A stretch of DNA of 6,329 nt from Planctomycetota bacterium (GTDB taxonomy: Bacteria; Planctomycetota; Brocadiia; Brocadiales; Brocadiaceae): NCBI GenBank assembly GCA_023261465.1, contig JAHFOW010000166.1:1-6329 (forward strand), written 5' to 3'. Shown one piece after another: positions 6,172 through 6,329 of this stretch. Every line of letters starts with the position of its first letter. Within the stretch, counting starts at the first letter, position 1. The translations under genes and the position numbers were made by a program. The notes beneath the pieces were generated by a model. It saw only the letters and a list, made by a program, of their open reading frames with translations. It ran no database searches and was not told where the DNA came from.

Positions 6172-6177
6172 TGCCCG

Positions 6178-6290
6178 TCTTTATATCTTTCTACGTTTAA
6201 TTACGACACAGCGTTGTCCGGTTAGGAAATTGCGTACTACTGGTATCAGAAAAAACAAGAAAGAAAGACTGTTTTGAGGAGATATTTCTC
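6178..6290. other. intergenic DNA, nothing recognised
   Basis: An A/T-rich stretch follows the repeat element. No secure promoter or RNA gene was recognised. It ends with GAGGAG (6276-6281), which may be the ribosome binding site of a gene starting at the window edge. Confidence 0.5.
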
Positions 6291-6329
6291 TTGACAAATT
6301 GGCAAAAGGTGCCCGGAAAATCTTTCATA
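6291..6329 (+). CDS. possible 5' end of a plus-strand gene (TTG start), cut by the window edge
   Basis: GAGGAG (6276-6281) lies nine bases before TTG at 6291, and the frame stays open for 13 codons to the edge, reading (M)TNWQKVPGKSFI. The ribosome binding site is good, and TTG starts are used elsewhere in this window. Thirteen codons cannot show a family, however, and the same TTGACA is also a perfect -35 hexamer. Treat it as a candidate only. Confidence 0.25.
   Translation, partial: MTNWQKVPGKSFI

Noticed and set aside
6157..6190. Plus-strand intrinsic terminator from the CGGGCAA/TTGCCCG hairpin and T-rich tail
   Set aside because: No plus-strand gene lies upstream within several kilobases, and the tail is interrupted by other bases; it is mentioned only with the repeat element.
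6299..6313. TTGGCAAAAGGTGCC resembling a sigma54 promoter
   Set aside because: The GG and GC elements are 10 bases apart instead of the required 12, so the spacing is wrong.
6197..6328. Minus-strand frame of about 43 codons starting ATG at 6328
   Set aside because: Its upstream region is outside the window, so no ribosome binding site can be seen, and the product has no membrane segment or motif.

Overview
This is a chromosomal window of moderate to low GC (roughly 40-45% by eye) from a bacterium. Four substantial protein genes are visible: a Ca2+/H+ antiporter of the Cax type (minus strand, running off the left edge), an APS kinase (plus strand), a secreted transglutaminase-like/TPR protein (minus strand) and a DEAD-box RNA helicase with a DbpA-type RNA-binding tail (minus strand). 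There is also one tRNA-Pro(CGG) gene and a 42-codon membrane-protein gene directly upstream of the helicase. The TPR protein with a SirB1/Transglut_core2-like front end, the base composition and the palindromic intergenic repeats would fit an anammox-type planctomycete (Brocadia/Kuenenia-like). That is an impression, not a demonstrated assignment; other environmental lineages remain possible.

Layout from left to right. Positions 1-988 (minus) hold the cation/proton antiporter, which lacks its C-terminal end in this window. Positions 1055-1129 (minus) hold tRNA-Pro, with a good sigma70-type promoter just upstream (1145-1173); the antiporter may be read from the same transcript. A gene-free stretch of about 490 bases (1130-1622) holds that promoter, an 11-bp perfect inverted repeat (1261-1323), a weaker plus-strand promoter candidate and a small palindrome. 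cysC lies at 1623-2237 (plus). It converges on the TPR gene (2340-3956, minus) across a 102-base gap that contains a 13-bp hairpin. The TPR gene begins with TTG behind a good Shine-Dalgarno sequence. Its gap to the helicase gene (4086-5702, minus) contains another long imperfect palindrome. The helicase is preceded by the small membrane protein gene (5751-5879, minus), which has its own strong ribosome binding site and a plausible promoter (5952-5979). The right end (5980-6329) has no secure gene. It holds a nested inverted-repeat element (6059-6171) and, at the edge, a possible first 13 codons of a plus-strand gene.

How the genes relate: the small membrane protein and the helicase very likely form one transcription unit, possibly extending into the TPR gene. 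No shared pathway is evident among antiporter, APS kinase, TPR protein and helicase, so this looks like ordinary housekeeping territory. No CRISPR array, transposase, phage gene or defence cluster is visible. The most notable signals are the unlisted small membrane protein, the structured palindrome in each intergenic gap, and unexpected charged residues in two membrane segments of the antiporter.
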